Shown here in pieces: positions 26,747 to 38,182 of a stretch of DNA of 64,000 nt. The translations under genes and the position numbers were made by a program. The first letter of the stretch is position 1, and each line of letters opens with the position of its first letter. The notes under the pieces were generated by a model that was not told where the DNA came from, did no database searches, and worked only from the letters and a program-made list of their open reading frames with translations. The stretch is from Planctomycetota bacterium (GTDB lineage: Bacteria; Planctomycetota; Planctomycetia; Pirellulales; Pirellulaceae). Where the stretch lies: assembly GCA_016872725.1 (NCBI GenBank), contig VGZC01000012.1:1-64000 (forward strand). Reading direction: 5' to 3'.

Positions 26747-27069
26747 ATGCGGACGTTCATCGACGGGGAGCGGGAGGATCGGGCGGACCGGATCGACGTC
26801 GTCTCGCCTCTTGACGGAACGCCGATCGATCCGGCGACACGGATGGGACCGATGGTGCGGGGGTCTTCACGCGCGACCTCGATCGGGCCCTGCGGTTCGC
26901 CGAGGCGATTGAGAGCGGGAACATTCAGATCAATTGGGGGCCTCAGTGGCGCGTCGACTTCATGCCCTACGGCGGATTGAAGGAAAACGGCATGGGTAAG
27001 GAAGGACCCCGGTACGCGATCGACGGAATGACCGAAACCAAGATGGTTGTCGTCCATCGCGAAGCGTGA
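26747..27069 (+). pseudogene. Relic of an aldehyde dehydrogenase gene (internal deletion and frameshift)
   Basis: The first ~20 codons (MRTFIDGEREDRADRIDVVSP then LDGTPID) match the N-terminus of NAD(P)-dependent aldehyde dehydrogenases, with GGAG before the ATG at 26747. The frame then jumps directly to PATRMGPMV, which belongs near residue 300 of such enzymes. After a one-base-type frame change near 26855-26863 the true C-terminus continues in another frame to a TGA at 27067-27069: VFTRDLDRALRFAEAIESGN, then GGLKENGMGKEGP and MTETKMVVVH. The catalytic cysteine and glutamate regions are missing. About three quarters of the gene has been lost, so it cannot encode an active enzyme. Confidence 0.85.
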
Positions 27070-27100
27070 GCGGTTTGCCGAACATCCGGATGGGGGCGCG

Positions 27101-28516
27101 ATGCCGCCGCGGATCGCGGTGATCCGATCGCAATCGAAAGCGCGGCGTTGGGGATTGTCCGTGTTTTGTCAGCATGGGTGGGATGTGAATCCAACATCGC
27201 CGTCTTCGTTCGCGGCGCGCGGCGCGACCGTTCGCGTGGGAAACGCGGGAAACGCGCGCTGGCTCGTGCGCCTTCGTTGGGTGGCGATCGCGGGACAGTT
27301 GATCACGATCGGAACGGTCGTCCTGATTTGGAATGTGAGCCTTCCGGTCGGGACGCTGCTCGGAATCATCGCATTCGCGGCGCTGACCAACCTCCTGTTG
27401 CAAGGCGGACTTTCGCGATCGGCGCCGGGCGATGGGGAACGCGATCCGTTCCAGGGCCATGTCGTGCCGGGCGTCACCATGGCCCTGGACTTGGTTCTGC
27501 TCACCGCCATGCTCTATTTCTCCGGAGGGCCGACGAATCCGTTCAGTTTCTTCTATTTCGTCAATCTGGCGCTAGCGGCCATTCTCCTTCCGAGCGGATG
27601 GGTTTGGAGCCTGAACGCGGCGGCCATCGTCTGCTATGTCGGGTTATCGGTGATCGGATACCACTCGATTCCCGAACTCGAGCCCGTCACGGCGCCCGGC
27701 GCCCTCGCGATCTCCGAGGTCCAAAAGCAGGGAATGGTCGTCGCGTTCGCCGCGTGCGCGCTCGTGAACGGTTACTTCATCGCCCGCGTCGCGCGGGAAT
27801 TGGAACGGAGGGAAACGGAACTGCGAGTGGCTGAGCAGCGCCGGGCACGTTCAGAGCGGCTCGAGGCGCTCGCGACGCTCGCCGCGGGGGCCGGGCATGA
27901 ACTCGCCTCGCCGCTCTCCACGATCGCGGTGATCGCGAGCGACTTGACGAAGCATCTGGAGGGCGCCAATGTTCCTCCCTCGGTCATCGAGGACGTGGGG
28001 CTCATTCGGAGCGAACTGACCCATTGCCGTTCGATCCTCGACCGCATGTCGGGGCACGCCGGACAGGCCGTCGGCGAACAGGTTGGACCCTGGTCGCTCG
28101 AACAGATCGTCCGCGAGGTCGCCGACGGGCTGCGCCGGCGCGACCGGCTGATCGTCAGCGGACTCGACGCCGTCGTGGCGACGTGCGTGCACGTTCCCTT
28201 GCAGGGACTCGCCCAGGCCCTTCGCGGCCTCGTGCAAAACGGGATGGACGCCGCTCCGGAAAAGACCGTGACCCTCCATGTCGAGCGGAACGGCGATCAG
28301 GTGGTCTTCCAGATCCGCGACCAAGGAACGGGCATGGACCCCGAAACGCTCCGCCGCGCGGGTGAGCCGTTCTTCACCACGAAGGAACCCGGCCAAGGCA
28401 TGGGGCTGGGCTTGTTTCTGACGCGGAACGTCATCGAACGGCTCGACGGGAGGCTCGAAATCCGCTCGATCCTCGGCCAGGGCACGACCGCCGAAGTCCG
28501 CTTGCCGGCCGCGTGA
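27101..28516 (+). CDS. RegB/PrrB-like membrane sensor histidine kinase
   Basis: A transmembrane sensor kinase of ~471 residues with about six N-terminal hydrophobic segments (RWVAIAGQLITIGTVVLIWN, MALDLVLLTAMLYFSGG, and PFSFFYFVNLALAAILLPSG). A short coiled linker follows, then the phosphoacceptor box AGHELASPLSTIA with His266. The ATPase lobe has LVQNGMDAAPE (N box), IRDQGTGMDPETL (G1), EPFFTTKEPGQGMGLGLFL (F/G2). The His box and layout resemble RegB/PrrB redox sensors, but the conserved redox-cysteine box could not be confirmed. No response regulator lies beside it. The start is uncertain: ATG 27101 has a G-rich stretch upstream, and GTG 27185 would give a shorter, more typical N-terminus. 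Confidence 0.85.
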   Translation: MPPRIAVIRSQSKARRWGLSVFCQHGWDVNPTSPSSFAARGATVRVGNAGNARWLVRLRWVAIAGQLITIGTVVLIWNVSLPVGTLLGIIAFAALTNLLLQGGLSRSAPGDGERDPFQGHVVPGVTMALDLVLLTAMLYFSGGPTNPFSFFYFVNLALAAILLPSGWVWSLNAAAIVCYVGLSVIGYHSIPELEPVTAPGALAISEVQKQGMVVAFAACALVNGYFIARVARELERRETELRVAEQRRARSERLEALATLAAGAGHELASPLSTIAVIASDLTKHLEGANVPPSVIEDVGLIRSELTHCRSILDRMSGHAGQAVGEQVGPWSLEQIVREVADGLRRRDRLIVSGLDAVVATCVHVPLQGLAQALRGLVQNGMDAAPEKTVTLHVERNGDQVVFQIRDQGTGMDPETLRRAGEPFFTTKEPGQGMGLGLFLTRNVIERLDGRLEIRSILGQGTTAEVRLPAA

Positions 28517-28522
28517 AAGCGG

Positions 28523-28640
28523 GCGATGTTCGGCGAGTCGGAACCCTGTTCCACGGGTGGCGTAGGCTCCCGGCTCGCGGGTCCTGTCGCGATGTTCGGC
28601 GAGCTGGAAGCTCGCTCCGCGGGTGGCGTATGCTTCCGGC
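28523..28640. repeat. Two ~52-bp direct repeats
   Basis: The segment 28523-28574 (GCGATGTTCGGCGAG... to CCCGGC) recurs at 28589-28640 with about nine differences. It lies in the 294-base gap between the histidine kinase and the giant protein. Similar scattered repeats occur in planctomycete intergenic regions; no gene is seen in it. Confidence 0.65.
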
Positions 28641-28810
28641 GATCGAATCCCGGCAAATCGGCATCTTGATTGCAGACAACTCCGCGGATTCCGACTACCA
28701 TGTCACGATAACGACCGAAAAGCGTCGGGATCGCCTCGGGTCCGTCCGTTCGGCCGTGACAAGGAGGTTTCGTTTCTTGTCGCACCGCTCTGCGCGCGGG
28801 CTCGGAAAGA

Positions 28811-31800
28811 ATGCTCATGGGTATGTGTGGGGATCGTTTCGTGGCGGAACACGCCGTTCGGCGTGCTCGTCGATCGAGGAAGATGCGCCTGGAACGCCGT
28901 AGGATTCTGGGGCTCGAACCGCTCGAATCCCGCGTGCTGCTCGCCTGGACGAACCTGTTCACCGCCGAAACAGGTCGGTTATCCCCTGACCAATAACTCG
29001 CAATCGCCCTACGACGATCGGCTCGTGCTCACGAACGACGCAGCCTTTGTCGCACTGAACGGCAACCGTCTCACCGTCGCGACGGCTGATGTGCGGTCGA
29101 TCGTGGTGACCGGCAACGGGTCGAGCGAGACGATCGATCTGCGCGGCGTCACGTCGGCCACCTTTCCGGCGCTTGGGCACGGGCGCGTCGACGTGCTGGG
29201 AAACGGCGGTCACGATACGATCCACGGATCGGCCTTCGGTGATATCCTGCGCGGCGGAACTGGGCACGACGATATCCGCGGCGAGTCCGGTGACGATGTC
29301 ATCGAAGGCGGCGACGAATGGGATTCTCTTAAGGGGGGCGATGGCAACGACACGCTTGTGGGCGGCGCCGGGGATGACTTCCTGTACGGCGGCGCGGGGA
29401 GCGACACGCTTCAGGGCGGTGCGGGCAACGATACGCTGGTCGGTGAGGACGGCGATGACACGCTGCTCGGAGAAAATGGGTCCGACGCGATTTTCGCGGA
29501 CGAAAACGATTCGCGAACCGACGCGCGTTTCGAAGTCCGCGCGGTCCTAACGGCAGGTCACCATGCGACCTTGAACGAACACGTGCCGTTTGTCATCACG
29601 GTCGTCAACGACGGGCCGGACCAGGCCGTCAATCTGTCGCTCACCGCGGCCGGCTCGTCCGAATTGCGGTTCGACGCGATCGACATTGCCGAGGGAGGAT
29701 CGCCGTCCGACTCAAGATCACCCGGATATTTCAGCGCACGCGACTACCGAGCTTTCGATGTCGGAAGGCATGCGACCTACCATGAAGGTTGGACGCGGAA
29801 CGCCGGCACCGGCCATCTTTCGGGAACGCTGCGCGTTGATCCGAACCTTCCGGATGTCGACCCGACCGACAACGCGTTCAATCACACGATCACCGTTGAT
29901 TTCGCCGATCGCGTGAATATGACAAGGCAGGACGCGACCACTGTGCAATACGGTTCGTGGCAGTCGATCATGCCGAGTGAGAACGGTCGTTGGATCGCGT
30001 TGCATTCCCTAGTCATGGGCTGGAAGCACAAGATCTGGGTCATCGACGTCGAGAACGCGGCGACCGGCGCGAGTCCCTATGAAATGCAGGCGCCTTTCGA
30101 ATTCACGCGAGGCGATCTTGTCGGCGAAAGCCCGCTGCTCAAGATGGGAAACAACGGCAAACTGCTCATTCAAGGAGCCGTTGACGGCGTTCGCGGTTTC
30201 TACATATTTCAGCCAGGGACCGCGCCGTATCGAATCCAACCCGCGCTCCACGACAGCCGCATTCCTGGCGACGTCGTCCTGCCTTTGAGCCTCACCTTCC
30301 TTCCCGTGATGAATGACGCGGGAACGAGCTTGATCTTCGGAAGCACCTACCCGTGGGACTACCATCCGGAACTCTCCGAACCGGATCCCCACGGCGAGCA
30401 GTACTGGTATTGGAAGGCGGACTTCGTCCCGGGGGAGAACGACGTGCCACTCGGGCTCCATCTATGGCAGAGTCTCGTTTCCGAATCGAAGACGGCCCAA
30501 GGACACTCGACGAGCTATGTCGGCTATTACCTACTCAACCAGGGGCGCGCCGTACCGGACGGATACAATGCGGTCTTCCTTACCGCGGATCATTTTCCGG
30601 GGAGTGAACTGGGCCGGCTGTTGTTTCGCAACGGTACGGTACGCGAGGTTCCCAATTCGCAGGGCATCGCTCATGGTTCCTTCGCGCTGAGCCGCGATGG
30701 TCGGTCATTGGCGTTCGCCAAGTGGGATCCGGATCGGTCGGTCTGGGTGCCGATGATCTTGAACACGTCAACCGGATCGACGGAAACCGTTCCCCTGCCG
30801 GCCTCGTTCTCCGTGCATTGGATCCGCGAAAACCCGTTTTCGCTGACCAATGGAGGACAGAACGCGATCGCCGGTTTCAGCGGGAACGGCCGTTTCGTCT
30901 TCTATCACGGGACGATCGAAAACCATAGCACGAGCGGGAACGGCTGGTTCCGCGCCGATCGAACGACGGGACAGGTCGTGCGCGTCGATGCGCACACCGA
31001 TGATTCCGACGCCTATTGGGCGAGTGGCGTTTCCCCATCCTCGATTCAATGGGCCGGCATGCTGAACGCGGTGGATGTGTCGCCGACCGCGCAGCAGTTC
31101 GTGTATGCGGCCAATGGGGACGCCGACATTTTCAATCATAAGGGAATTTCCCTCCCCGACCTCTCGATCCGAAATCTCGATGACCCCGGCGATCCCCTGA
31201 GCGGCGAGGGGATTTATCGACCCTATCCCTTGGCCATGGACCCGCGCGAGGTCGGCATGGAGTGGCAGGGCACGCAGGTCGAACGGATCGACGTACCCGC
31301 AGGTGGGACGGCTCGATTCGAGGTCCGATTGCGGAACAGCGGGGACGCCGCATCGCCGTTTTGGCTCCGGCCGTTGCGGTGGCCCAACCACGTGCCATGG
31401 ACCGTGATGCCGATCGTTCGTCATGGCACGCGGGACATCACGGCGACGTTCTGGGATCCGGCCGGCTACATGACGCCCACCCTGCAACCGGGCGAGACGC
31501 AGGTCTTCACGATCGAAGCCCCAGGTGAAATCACCGATTGGGAAGACATGGCGTTCGACATCTACGCGCAGATCGCGCCGCTCGCCGCCGTGCTGGATGC
31601 CGTTCGCCCGATCGTCATGGCCGACCGATTGAAGGCCGACCTTCGTATCGTCTCGGGAACCGCGCGACCCGGTGACAACATCTATCAGACGCGTCCCGGC
31701 GGCGAGCAGGTTGCCAGTCAACCGCCGAGCACGTTCTTCGAAAACAACTTTCAATTCGACATCGAGAATGAAGCCCGCCAGGGCGAGACGTATCTGCTCC

Positions 31801-34800
31801 GCGTGTCCGACAAACTCCTGGATGGCTGGCAAATCAGGGTTCGCGACCACAATTCGCAGGACGTTACGGATCAGGTTCTCGGTGCGGGCGCGGTGACTCC
31901 GTCGATCGCGCCGTCGACGGACCCGTTCGCCGCGCGGACCTATACCGTTCGCCTGACGCGGACGCCGGGCCAGCCGATTCAGCCCGCTTACGTGGCCTTT
32001 CAGGTCCTGAACGACGACGGAAGTCCGGCCGTACGCGACTCCATCCGACTCGAGGTCGGAACACCCATCACCGTGAATGTCACGGGCGACGGCACCGATC
32101 AGAACCCGGATCCGAACATCATCGACGTGGACCTGGCGCAGGCGGGGAACCAGGTATCGCTCCGCGCGGCGATGGCGGCGGCGCAGGCGTCTCCGGGCGC
32201 GGATCGGATCGTGTTCGATATTCCGGGTTCGGGTCCGTTCACGATCGACGTGGGTTCTCCCCTTCCCGAGTTGACGCAGCCGGTGACGATCGACGGATCG
32301 ACGCAAGGTGACCATGCGTTGATCTTGCGGGGGAACCACGCGTCATTCGACGGGATCGTGATCCGGGGGGGGAACACGACGATCAAGCAACTGAGCGTCG
32401 GGGGATTCCGCAACGGCATCCGGATCGAGGGGAACGAATCCAATACGATCCAGGAGTGCTATGTGGGCTTCGACGGCGTCAACGTGCTGCCGAATCAGGA
32501 GGACGGCGTTCTGATCAGGAACTCGGCTCGCAACATGGTGCGGGACTCGGTGTTGAGCGGGAACGTGTCGGACGGGATCCAGATCGAAGGCACGGGATCG
32601 AGCCGGAATGAGGTGGTGGGGAATCGGATCGGCGTCGACGCCGACGGCGAGAACGTTGCGTTGGACGGGATCGGCAACCTGGAGAACGGCGTGCATATCC
32701 TCAACGCGCCGGACAATACGATCGGCGGCGTCGACCTGGGGAACCAGATCTCGGGGAACCGCAAGAACGGGATCCTCGTCGAGGGGGTCGACGCGGTGGC
32801 CAATGCCATCCAGGGCAATTTGATCGGCACGAGCGCGGACGGAACGTTTTCGGATCTGTTCGACCGGCCCGGAGAAAACGGCAACCCGATCATGGATCTC
32901 GCGAACCGCGCGAACGGCATCCTGATCGTCAACGCGCCGGACACGCAGATCGGCGGGCGTCGGACGAGTTCGGCGCTGGGCTTGGGGAACGTGATCGCGG
33001 GGAACGGCGGGGCGTCGTTCCAAGACGCGCCGGCGGACGCGGCGGGCATCCACATCGTGGGCGAACCGGCCCGGGCGACCTATATCCAAGGCAACATGAT
33101 CGGCCTGGGCATCGACGGGGACTACGGTCTGTCGAACCGGGGTGACGGGATCCTGGTGGAGGGCGCTCCCGCGACGGTGATCGGCGGCCCGGACGAAGCG
33201 CATCGGAACTACATCGCGGGGAACGGCTTTTTCGGCTGGTTCGCCGAGGACTTCAACGTCGGAAACGGGATCGTCCTATCGGGCGCGACGTCGACGGACA
33301 ACCTGATCCAAAACAATTTCGTGGGAACCGATTATTCGGGCACCTATACGGCCATCCGGTATTTTCGAGAGGGCCGACTGCTCTACAACGAGGGAAACAA
33401 CGGCGACGGAATCCGCATCGAAGGCTCTTCGAACAACCAGATCCTCGATAACCTCATTTCGGGCAATACGCGGACGGGCGTACTCATCGACGGGAAGACG
33501 GCGACCGGGAACGTACTGCATCGCAATAAGATCGGGACGGACCTTTCCGGGGAAAAGCCTCTGGAACTGGGGGGCAAGGGAACGTACGGCGATTTCTACG
33601 TCGGCCCGCGCGGCAACGGGGGCAACGGAGTCCAGATCTATCACGCCGACCAGAACACGATCGGCGGGGATACCGACTCGGACGGCAACATCATCGCGTT
33701 CAACGCGTTGCCGACGAGTCATCCGGAAAACGGCGACAAGAACAAGTACGGCGCCGGGATCGGCATCGACGGCAACCGCAATGTGGTCCGGCACAACACG
33801 ATCTTCGGGAACGTGTGGAACGGCGTGCAAGTGGTCGGCACGATCGAGACGGGCGAGGTGTATGGCCAGAAGAACCGGATCTCGGAAAACTCGATCGTCG
33901 ACAACGGGGATATCGGGATCGACTTGCGGAACCTTTGGCACGAGTCGGGCGGCGTGACGTTCAACGATACGGGCGATTTCGACGACGGCGCGAACGGGTT
34001 CCAAAATCATCCGGAGATCCAGGATTACGGATTCCGGGAGAATGACGCGGGGCGCGGATTCGTCAAAGGTCGCTTGCGCGGCCAACCGGAGATCGGGTAC
34101 TTCATTCAGTTCTTCGCGAACGACTCGGGGCCGGATGAGACGGGTTTTGGCGAGGGAGAACGGTTTTTGCGCGAGATCCATGTTCAGGCGAACGCGCAAG
34201 GGATCGCCGTATTCGACGAGGAATTTCCGGGCGAGGATCCGGCTCGGATCAGCATGACGGCGACCGATCTGGACGGCAACACGTCGGAATTCTCGGAACT
34301 GGCGCCGATCATCGTGAACGATCTCGGCGACCTGCCGGACGCGGATCCGAACGACGGCGTGGCGGATGTCGACCTGGCGACGCCCGGCGCGCGGACGACC
34401 CTTCGGGCCGCTTTTCAAGAAGCGGAACGCCGCCGGGGAGAAACGTGGATCAGCTTCAACCTGACCGCCGAGGGCCAGACGGCGGATACGGAGTTCATCA
34501 TCCGGCCCGCGACCGAGCTTCCCACCCTGACGCAGAAGACGGTGATCGAGGGCGGCACGCAGTTGGAAGGCCGGATCATCATCGATGGTTCGCTCGCTCC
34601 GGACGACAGTTCGGGGATCGTGACGACGGCGAACGAACGGCTGATCGTGAGGCGATTGACGATCCGCAAGTTCGACGGACACGGCATCGACGCGGCGGGC
34701 CCGGTCACGCTGCTCGACGCGAACCTTCTTGAAAACGGGGGATGGGGCGTGCGGGCCCAAGGGGATGTCACGGTGGGCGTGCACGAGTCGCTGCCGAGCC

Positions 34801-37800
34801 TGGGCGTGACGCGCTTTGTGGGCAACGGCGCCGATGGGCCCGGCGCGGGTGGAGGCATCCTCTCGCGGGCCGGCTCGATCCAAACCAACGATGTCGTCGT
34901 CACCGACAACGGAGGTCCCGGTCTCGCGGCGTTCAAAGGCATCGATATCACACCCAAGATCGCGGCGGTGGAGATCAGCCGGAACGCGGGGCACGGCGCC
35001 TTCGCCTATTCGGGGTCGATCCAATTCAAATCGGGACTCGACTTGGCGCACGAGGTGCGGAACAACAAGGGCGACGGCATTCGAGCGGAACGATCCGGAA
35101 TCACGGTGAACGGCAACGTCGTGGTCACCGACAACTCGGGTTGGGGGATCCAAGGTTCGAGCATCACGCTCAATCGAAGCGGTGGACAGGGAACGGGTGG
35201 AACGATCGAGGCCCTGTCGAACGGAAAGAGCGAGGATCGATGGACGGTGGAATTCTCGGATGCGGACGCGCCGATCGTTCGTCCGGACGCGATTCGCGGC
35301 GCGGGCGGCATCCTGGCTTTTGCCGGTTCTCTGGAAGCGTCGGGCATCAAGGCCAATGACAACGACGGCCCGGGGATGGCGGCCTATAACGCGATCGAGT
35401 TGACGCCGGGCTCAGGCGTCCTCGAATCGAATGGGAATCAGGGTGACGGAGTGATTTCCCACAAGGGAACGGTCACCGTGGCCGGTTCGGGCGGCCCGTT
35501 TTCGTTCAGCAATAACCAGGGGATCGGGATCGGCGGTTGGGCCGGCTTCGTGGACCTCGGAGCGGGCGTCGTCGCGAACGGCAACGCGTCGTGGGGCGTG
35601 TTGGGTTCGTCGGTGGATATCGGCTACGCGGATGGGACGTGGCTTCCGATCGCGAGTCAAGCGAGCGGCAACACGAACGGCTCGGAGTGGTATTTCATCG
35701 CCGAACAACTGGACGACCGGTCGCCCGATCCGGCGATTGTGGTGCGCACGCCGTCGGAATTCTCGGGCGGCGGCGTGTTGGCGTTCAGCGGCGCGCTGCG
35801 AGGGTCCAACCTTCGGGCGTCGGATAACGGAGGTGCGGGCGTCGCGGCGTACGGTTCCGTAACGCTCCGTTCGGGCGTGGAGTCGTTGGCGATCCTCGAC
35901 AACAATGGCCCGGGCATCCACAGCGAAACGGGGAGCGTGGAGATCGACGTATCGGGGAATTTTTCCGGCGAAGTGAGTCGGAACCGGGGTCATGGCGTGA
36001 TCGCGGGCGCGTCGTCGCCGCGCAAGAACATCACCGTGTCGGGCTGGGTGGAATTCACGGGAAACCGCGGAACGGGATTGATGGGCGACCAGATCGCGTT
36101 GGGCGTGAACAACGGTTCGGGCTCGCCGATCCTGGTGGAAGGCAACGGCGTTGGTCCGTCGCGTCGCGACCTCGATCTCGACGGCACGCCGCACGACGAC
36201 TACGCGGAGACCTTGATCGAATCGGGTTCCGGCATCTTCGCGTCGGGTTCGGTGACGGGCGGCGAGGTGGTGGTTCGGGAGAACCGCGGATTCGGCATCC
36301 GCGCGACGGGTTCGATCAACGTCGTTCGGGGCCGCCTGGAGGGGAATCCGCGCGGGGATGCGCGGAGCGATGGAACGATCGGCCGCGGCGCCGCCCTGTT
36401 CATCGAGGACGCGGACGGGGATGGCGCGACGGACGCGTTCGAGTTCGGCGCGTCGGCGACGGGCGACCTCAACCGGAACGGCCGCCTGGACGCGGACGAA
36501 CCGACGTACCAGCCGGTCCTGGGGCAGGACGGGAGCTTGATGACATTCACGAGTTCGACGGGGGACCTTGCCGACGTGTCGGTCGTCGACAACCCGTCGC
36601 CGGACGACGCTCCTCCGGACGCCGTGTTTCCCACGGGGTTCTTCTCGTTCCGGATCGTGGACGTGGCGGTTGGCGCGGCGGCGAGCGTCGATGTCTGGCT
36701 GGGAGGAAGCCATCGGGCGACGAACTACTGGATGCATAGTCCGACGTCGGACGATGCGTCGGCGCACTGGTGGGAATTCACGTTCGACGGAACGACGGGC
36801 GCGCAGTTCCTGAACGGAGGCCGCACGGTTCGTTTGACGCTGGTGGACGGAGGCCGGGGCGACTCGGACGGCGTCGCGAACGGCGTGATCGTCGATCCGG
36901 GCGCGCCGGCGGTGGACTTGACGTATCACGGGAACGGAGGTCCGATTCTCAGGACGAGTCCGACCGGTTTCGGGCCGATCGGGGAAGAGGATCCGAGCTT
37001 CGAGATCCGTTTGAAGGCGGACGACGTGGAGACTCCGGCCGACCGGTTGCGTTTCACGATCGATGTGGTTCCGCGGGGCGGCGTGCTCCTTCACGAGGGC
37101 CGGTTGGTCTTCGCGGGCGACGCGTTCACGGGAACTCCCGAGGGCGTTCGTCTGGTGTATGTGCCCGGCGGCGAGGCGTCTCCCGTTCCGATCGGCGGCC
37201 TGAGCGACGGATTCACGTACACGGTGACGGATACGGGCGACGAGGAAGGAGCCGACATCCAATCGGCGACCGGTTCGATCGTCGTGGATCTGGTTCCGAC
37301 GACGATCTTGGAACGGACGGTGACCGTTCGTTCGGAGGCGGACGGCAACGTGCTGTTCGTTTCGGGTTCGTCGGGGCGCGATCGGATCACACTGTCGGGA
37401 ACGGAATCGGGGGCGCGGATCGAGTTCGACTCGGGCGATGGCCGCCGGAAAAAATACGCGATCCGGTCTTTGGGCGAGGGCCGGTTCGGGATCGAGGAGG
37501 AAGGGGAATCGGGTCTCTCTCGCGCGTCCGAGATCCTGGCGGGCGCCGGTCCGATCACGGAGATCCGCGTATTCGGACGGTCGGGGCGCGACACCCTTCG
37601 CGCGAACGGTTCGTCGGTGCGCGCGTCGCTGCACGGGGGCGACGATTGGGACGTCGTGCAGGGCGGAAACGGAAACAACCTGTTGTTCGGGGGCGCGGGG
37701 AACGACTTCGTGTGGGGCGGCCCCGCGCACGACGCGCTGTTCGGCGGTCCGGGCCGGAACGTCCTATGGGGCGGTTGGGGCGAGGACGCGTTCCTGGGGC

Positions 37801-38099
37801 CCGACCCCGAACGGGAACCGGGCGGTTCGGACGGCAATCTGTACATCATTCCGTGGCGTCAAACGGGCGAGTACCGGATCGAGGCGTTCCGGCCGGACCG
37901 GGACCGCATCAAGGTGCTGGGCGTCGTCGGCCCGATGCGACTCGTCCGCTCGCCGCCGCCGGCGCATCCTCGGAGGGACGTTTTTTACGGGACGTCCGAC
38001 GGCCTGGACGCGTGGCTGCATCTGGCGAGCGGCAAGCGGATCCGCCTGCGCCGCGTCACGCTCGACGACCTCGACGCCTTCGTTGGCTGGCGGTCCTGA
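28811..38099 (+). CDS. Giant extracellular RTX/parallel-beta-helix protein, interrupted by one +1 frameshift
   Basis: The N-terminus (basic [15 protein letters not shown] then [14 protein letters not shown]) is the planctomycete extracellular-protein leader. It reads in one frame to about 28970, while the rest reads in the next frame. Dropping one A from the AAA at 28968-28970 joins them as [14 protein letters not shown]. Joined length is ~3,095 residues. Domains by position: RTX calcium repeats GGxGxDxLx (29210-29500), a DUF11/CARDB-like module (29525-29900), a propeller-like region (29930-31150), two long parallel beta-helix regions (32100-34300, 34315-36400), calcium-binding [11 protein letters not shown] and [12 protein letters not shown] loops, a choice-of-anchor U domain (36540-36900), a cadherin-like domain (36950-37290), and RTX repeats again (37590-37800). 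It is probably a surface adhesin or polysaccharide-binding protein. Confidence 0.85.
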
Positions 38100-38182
38100 C
38101 CCGCGACCTGATACAACAGGACGGCGTCGGAAGCGCGCCGCGCTCCGGGGAGGCTCGCGGGACGCACGAGGAACGCCGCGCC

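Noticed and set aside
28623-28970. Open plus-strand frame extending the giant protein upstream to 28623
   Set aside because: The content is not protein-like and contains no leader. The [10 protein letters not shown] leader in the neighbouring frame is a far better N-terminus.
33276-37730. Two long minus-strand open frames opposite the giant gene
   Set aside because: They are rich in Arg, Val and Asp with no recognisable motifs, and the plus strand has clear RTX and beta-helix repeats. They arise from high GC content.
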